Assembly (NCBI RefSeq): GCF_011752935.1
Contig: NZ_VWWO01000002.1
Location: 992,001-1,056,000, forward strand
Direction of reading: 5' to 3'
DNA: 64,000 nucleotides
Source: Chitinophaga sp. Cy-1792
GTDB lineage: Bacteria > Bacteroidota > Bacteroidia > Chitinophagales > Chitinophagaceae
A model generated the notes under the pieces. It did no database searches. It saw nothing but the letters and a program-made list of their open reading frames with translations, and was not told where the DNA came from. The first letter of the stretch is position 1; each line of letters opens with the position of its first letter. Position numbers and translations under genes: made by a program. This document shows positions 60,347 through 64,000 of this stretch, piece after piece.

Positions 60347-61687
60347 TTATCCTTTAAGTATTTTAGCTTTTTCGCTGTCAAATTCTTCCTGCGAAAGAAT
60401 CCCTGCATCGAGTAATTCTTTCAGGTCGAGCAGCGCTTTCTTTTTGTCGGCGATGCCATTGCCTTCCGTGGAAGGTGCAGTTGGAGTGGCAGCAGGTGCA
60501 GCGCTTGACTGTGGCGAATTGTACGAGAGCAGCAGCGTGGCAATTTCGTTGAAACCCTTGATGGAAGCATAGTCGATCGCTTTCTGTTCTTTTGTATTTA
60601 CGACCGTTACATCAGCGCCCTGTTCCAGCAGGTATTTTACAATATCCTTTTTCCCGGCAGACGCAGCATAATGCAGGGCGGTATTGCCGGATTCATCCTG
60701 GATGTTGATATTGGCACCACGTTCCAGCAGCAGTTTTACCATGCTCAGGTGGCCATTCTTGGCGGCTACATGGAGCAGGCTCTCGCCACCATTGCTATAG
60801 CTGTGGTTAAAGCTGAAAGAACTACTGATAGAAAGATTGCTGGCCGTTTCCACCCATTCCAGGTAGCTGTTCATGGTGGTGGTGTTCTCCGTTTTCGGCT
60901 GACTGAAATTAACGTCTATGCCTTTGTCCAGGAACATGCTGACGATTTCCTTCTGGTTATTGGCGCAGGCATACCAGATAGGAGAGAGGCCTTCGCGGGA
61001 GGTGACCAGCACATCAGCGCCTTTGTCGGCCAGCAGATTGGTCAGTGCGCGGTTGGAGTCGTAGCAGGCAATGAGTAGTGCCGACTCACCGGCATGATTC
61101 GTATGGTTTAAGTCGGCATAATTATCTATCAGCTGGGTGGCAATAACCGGGTTTTTGGCCCTGACAGCCACCAGCAGCGGACTATCGCCGGCTTTGTTGG
61201 TGGTGTTGATATTGGCGCCGTTGTCCAGTAGCAGCTGTACAATATCTTTGTTGCGCCATGCCGCTGCGATCAGCAGCGGTGTTTCGGCATTGTTATTTTC
61301 CTGGTCTATACTGGCACCGTTGCTGATCAGCGCTTCCATGACTTCTTTTTGTCCGGTCAGGGCGGTGAGGTGCAGCAGGCTGTTGCCGCTATAGTCGTTG
61401 ATATTGGTGCGGGCGCCTTTCTCCAGCAGGAGCAGGGCCGTTTGTTTTTGTTTTTGCAGGCAGGCGAAGTAGAAAGGTGTTTCCCCGTTATGGTCTTCGT
61501 AGTCCAGTTCAGAACCAGCGTCCAGTAAGAGTTTTACGAGGTCCTGGTAGCCATGGTGCGCCGCATAGTGAAGGGCGGTCCTGCCTTTTTCGTCGGTATA
61601 TTTAACATCAACCTCATTATTCGCCAGCAATATTTCGGCAATTTTCCGTTTGCCGCTTTCGCAGGCAACAATAAATGACATGGACAT
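60347..61687 (-). CDS. Ankyrin repeat protein with C-terminal SHOCT domain
   Basis: 446 residues, no signal peptide. About eleven ankyrin repeats run from residue 1 to 395, with clear units such as GRTALHYAAHHGYQDLVKLL, GNSLLHLTALTGQKEVMEAL and GESLLHVAAKNGHLSMVKLL. A Ser-rich, less regular insert lies near 270-300 (YLEWVETASNLSISSSFSF). A Pro/Ala/Ser linker (SSAAPAATPTAPS) leads to a 32-residue SHOCT motif (LLDLKELLDAGILSQEEFDS), a short module thought to mediate oligomerisation or binding. It is 5 bp downstream of another ankyrin gene, so they are translated from one transcript. Confidence 0.92.
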   Translation of the reverse strand: MSMSFIVACESGKRKIAEILLANNEVDVKYTDEKGRTALHYAAHHGYQDLVKLLLDAGSELDYEDHNGETPFYFACLQKQKQTALLLLEKGARTNINDYSGNSLLHLTALTGQKEVMEALISNGASIDQENNNAETPLLIAAAWRNKDIVQLLLDNGANINTTNKAGDSPLLVAVRAKNPVIATQLIDNYADLNHTNHAGESALLIACYDSNRALTNLLADKGADVLVTSREGLSPIWYACANNQKEIVSMFLDKGIDVNFSQPKTENTTTMNSYLEWVETASNLSISSSFSFNHSYSNGGESLLHVAAKNGHLSMVKLLLERGANINIQDESGNTALHYAASAGKKDIVKYLLEQGADVTVVNTKEQKAIDYASIKGFNEIATLLLSYNSPQSSAAPAATPTAPSTEGNGIADKKKALLDLKELLDAGILSQEEFDSEKAKILKG

Positions 61688-61692
61688 GGTTA

Positions 61693-62883
61693 CTATGCTT
61701 TATGTTTAAGAAGAAGCTCTACAGCTTTGGCTTTCAGGTTATCCTGGGCAGCCAGGTCCATTGCGCTTTTATCCTGATCATTGGTGATATTGGCGTCAGC
61801 GCCTTTTTCCAGCAGGAGCTTTACTTTTTTATATAATTGTTTGGCATCTTCCTGCTGATAGTTCACATTAAACGCGCAAACTTTGTGTAGCAGCGTGTTC
61901 CCTTTGTCGTCGCGGCGGTCGATCTCAATGGCGTCTGTTTCCAGGAGTCCTTCAAGCATGGCGGCCGGATATTCTGCTACCCAGTCCAGCGCTGCTTTTG
62001 GTACCTGGTAGTAGAGAGATGTCTGGTAGATATCTGCCCCATCTGCTACCAATGCTTTTATCAAAGCTACTTCCTGTTCTGTGCCGCGTTTGCGCATACG
62101 TAATGCGCCGCAGATAAGCGTTTCGCCGGCTTTGTTGGCCTGGTTGAAATCTGCAGGAGCATATTGGGCCAGCTTCTGATAGATAGGAACCTCACATACC
62201 TGGTGTATCAGTGCATAATAAAATGCTGATTCCTCATTTTTACCGGGCTGGTTAGGGTCTGCGCCATTTTCCAGCAGCAGGTCGATGTAGGGCAGTTTGC
62301 GGTTGCCTACCGCCAGGTTTAGCGGCGTTTCCTGGACGATATTGCCAGCGTTGGGGTCCAGGCCCTGACGGATCAGGTATTCCAGGTATTTGACGCCGGT
62401 ATCGGGTTTGATATTATATTCCTGTACAATCTTGTAGAGGTAATTCTCTTCATAATTACTTTTATAATGTATATCACAGCCGGCGTTGACGAGGATTTCA
62501 ATCACGGGTAACGGTACATTGGCGTTGAAAGCCAGTTCCAGCAAGGTTTTGTTCTCTACGGCGTCATTGATACTGTCTATCCTGCTAAAGAACGATTGGA
62601 TGAAATCCAGCGTGGCGTCATCGTCGGAGGCGAAGCGGAAGATGCTTTCGAATACAGAATTGTTGAGACTTTCATATTCATACAGGTCTGTTTCGATGCT
62701 GCCGTTGGCGGCTAATCCGAGTAGGATATCAAATTCTTTTGCACGGGCTAACTGATCGAATACCCATCTTTTGTCGTGGGAGGCGAGGTCTTTTCCTAAT
62801 TTTTCGCCCTGGTTAATCCGTTCTTTGGCGTTGGCCCAATTGCTTTTTTTCAGGGCTTCTGCCAGGCTATTCACATCTGACAT
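61693..62883 (-). CDS. Ankyrin repeat protein
   Basis: 396 residues, no signal peptide, Asp/Glu-rich. Ankyrin units are less regular than in the next gene but clear, for example ETPLNLAVGNRKLPYIDLLL with ENGADPNQPGKNEESAFYYA, and GNTLLHKVCAFNVNYQQEDA with LLEKGADANITNDQDKSAMD. The N-terminal 40 residues (VNSLAEALKKSNWANAKERI) are a helical cap. The stop is 5 bp before the next ankyrin start. It is the first gene of the operon and has a near-perfect promoter. Function of the pair is unknown; intracellular protein binding is the family role. Confidence 0.92.
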   Translation of the reverse strand: MSDVNSLAEALKKSNWANAKERINQGEKLGKDLASHDKRWVFDQLARAKEFDILLGLAANGSIETDLYEYESLNNSVFESIFRFASDDDATLDFIQSFFSRIDSINDAVENKTLLELAFNANVPLPVIEILVNAGCDIHYKSNYEENYLYKIVQEYNIKPDTGVKYLEYLIRQGLDPNAGNIVQETPLNLAVGNRKLPYIDLLLENGADPNQPGKNEESAFYYALIHQVCEVPIYQKLAQYAPADFNQANKAGETLICGALRMRKRGTEQEVALIKALVADGADIYQTSLYYQVPKAALDWVAEYPAAMLEGLLETDAIEIDRRDDKGNTLLHKVCAFNVNYQQEDAKQLYKKVKLLLEKGADANITNDQDKSAMDLAAQDNLKAKAVELLLKHKA

Positions 62884-62936
62884 GATAAAGATATGTTTGG
62901 GTTAATGTTGCTCCAAATTGGCTTGGAATACGCTTT

Positions 62937-62967
62937 CAAATGTAAGTGATAATTGGAAAAATACAAA
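62937..62967 (-). promoter_or_regulatory. Consensus Bacteroidota promoter of the ankyrin operon
   Basis: On the minus strand TTTG (62967-62964), then exactly 19 bases, then TACATTTG (62944-62937): a perfect match to TTTG-N19-TAnnTTTG. The transcript would start around 62930 with a leader of about 47 bases. Confidence 0.8.
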
Positions 62968-63029
62968 GCCGGTAAGGATTACTGATTTATTAAGAAAGCT
63001 ATTTTTGCGGAGATGACCTGCAGGCAAAG

Positions 63030-63060
63030 TTGTCAGTTGGTGGTGAAGTCCCTATCTTGC
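63030..63060 (+). promoter_or_regulatory. Candidate promoter of the terminal lipoprotein gene
   Basis: TTGT (63030-63033), 19 bases, then TATCTTGC (63053-63060), resembling TTTG-N19-TAnnTTTG with mismatches. It is 37 bases ahead of the ATG at 63097. Confidence 0.4.
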
Positions 63061-63096
63061 GGAAGAAGTTACCGCATTTTTAACGCTATACCTTGT

Positions 63097-64000
63097 ATGA
63101 AACACTATTACCTTTTTGTACCCCTGTTGCTGGCAGCATGTCACGAAACCCACCCTACGAAACAATCGGCCCCTGAAGTGGTGCAGGACAGCGCAGGACA
63201 TCGCCTGCTGCCGTCGCCGCCGGAGGTGATCGCCTATCAGCAGGCATTGGAGAAACTGGATACCACTGATATGAAAAATACGGTTGTGGCAGCAGATATG
63301 TTTGATCAGGCATTTACCGGGAAAGATCCTGCGTTGTGTGATGTTGCCTACGTGGTGTATTATGGTTTCTATGAAAAGATTTTTTCCAGTGTGGCAGAAC
63401 ATTTTACAGAAGATACCATTATTGGCAACAATGCCTGTATAGGGGTGGAGGATACGGCTGCTGTGGCAGTAAAGTACATTAACGCATACGAGAAAAATAT
63501 ACGCCAGTATGGTTTCCGTATTACCTGCAGTGAAGGAACTCCTTTTCTTGGCGAAGAAGGCGATTTCTTTGGTAAGCGCTTCTATAAACATCTTTCTAAA
63601 GAAATGAAAGCTTATCTGGAGCAGATCAACAGGGAGAATAAAAGTCCTTTTGAGGAAGATGCAGGCATTTTATTATCTCCGCAGGATTTTGTGGAAAGAC
63701 TGGCCTGGTGGGATGCCTTTATAGAAAAATATCCTAAATTTTTATTGCTGGAGGAAGCCAGATTACAGCGTCGTACCTACCTGACTTACTTCCTGCAAGG
63801 AATGGACAATACCAGGCTGCTGGCCGATGATGGGAAAAGTCTGGACCCTTATTTTGAAGATGCCTATACCTATCTGGGACTGCATTACCCAAAAACCTAC
63901 AGTAATTCCATCGTAAAACCGGTGCTGGAGGCGTATAAAGCGAACAATCCGGAAAAAGCCGGGAAACTGGTGATGGAATATGTATCCAAAAACGAAATAG
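63097..64000 (+). CDS. Lipoprotein of unknown function, 3' end outside the window
   Basis: 301 residues are visible from the ATG at 63097 (MKHYYLFVPLLLAACHETHP). The LLAAC lipobox puts the lipidated Cys at 15. The mature part is helical, acidic and soluble (for example PEVIAYQQALEKLDTTDMKN, then DAFIEKYPKFLLLEEARLQR). No stop occurs before the window edge; the last TAG-like letters are out of frame. I do not recognise the family. A minus-strand open frame at 63052-63591 overlaps it and is a shadow. It is divergent from the ankyrin operon. Confidence 0.8.
   Translation, partial: MKHYYLFVPLLLAACHETHPTKQSAPEVVQDSAGHRLLPSPPEVIAYQQALEKLDTTDMKNTVVAADMFDQAFTGKDPALCDVAYVVYYGFYEKIFSSVAEHFTEDTIIGNNACIGVEDTAAVAVKYINAYEKNIRQYGFRITCSEGTPFLGEEGDFFGKRFYKHLSKEMKAYLEQINRENKSPFEEDAGILLSPQDFVERLAWWDAFIEKYPKFLLLEEARLQRRTYLTYFLQGMDNTRLLADDGKSLDPYFEDAYTYLGLHYPKTYSNSIVKPVLEAYKANNPEKAGKLVMEYVSKNEI

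Noticed and set aside
63052..63591. 179-codon minus-strand frame near the right end
   Set aside because: Antisense to a plus-strand lipoprotein gene with a clear signal peptide and an uninterrupted 301-codon frame.

Overview
The window looks like a chromosomal piece of a Bacteroidota genome, most likely a Chitinophaga-type soil bacterium (inference). It has two SusC/SusD outer-membrane pairs, an ECF sigma factor/FecR pair, GldA/GldF-GldG-type genes, lipoproteins with an SxC lipobox, several AT-rich promoters of the TAnnTTTG type (one a perfect TTTG-N19-TAnnTTTG), and almost no Shine-Dalgarno sequences. No rRNA, tRNA, insertion sequence or CRISPR array was recognised.

Layout. (1) About 1-11.8 kb, minus strand: a two-gene Tc toxin locus. 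A fused TcB-TcC cocoon protein ends in a predicted DRGH-type endonuclease and is followed after 47 bp by a TcA translocation subunit that runs out of the window. (2) 12-13.5 kb: a small membrane protein and an AraC regulator. (3) 13.9-29 kb, plus strand: ECF sigma, FecR, SusC with an STN domain, SusD, a lipoprotein, a GldA-like ATPase, a GldF-GldG-like fusion, two truncated MutS-like ATPases and an S41 peptidase. From SusC onward the genes are 1-18 bp apart and the set closes with an intrinsic terminator. This is the most unusual gene combination here. (4) 29-36.4 kb: an alcohol dehydrogenase, then a SusC/SusD pair and a GH18 lipoprotein that probably handle a GlcNAc-containing glycan. The spacer between GH18 and SusC carries three copies of a double-hairpin repeat. 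(5) 36.6-40.6 kb: ACT protein, D-cysteine desulfhydrase-like enzyme, DUF4180 protein, TPR protein, acyltransferase. (6) 41-46.8 kb: a CzcCBA-type metal efflux operon. (7) 46.8-53 kb: an accessory stretch with tandem 199-residue paralogues, a secreted HEYVH protease, a collagen-like lipoprotein and several orphan small proteins, some of an immunity-like character. (8) 53-58.9 kb: methyltransferase, then stress/redox genes (SDR, zinc ADH, AraC; HxlR with a divergent quinone-reductase-like flavoprotein) and a single-chain double-retropepsin protease. (9) 58.9-62.9 kb: a fourth double-hairpin repeat, a polytopic membrane protein and two ankyrin proteins, one ending in SHOCT. (10) 63.1 kb to the end: a partial lipoprotein.

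The best candidates for something undescribed are the SusCD/Gld/MutS-pair/S41 operon, the double-hairpin repeat family with compensatory stem changes, and the specific nuclease effector of the Tc locus.
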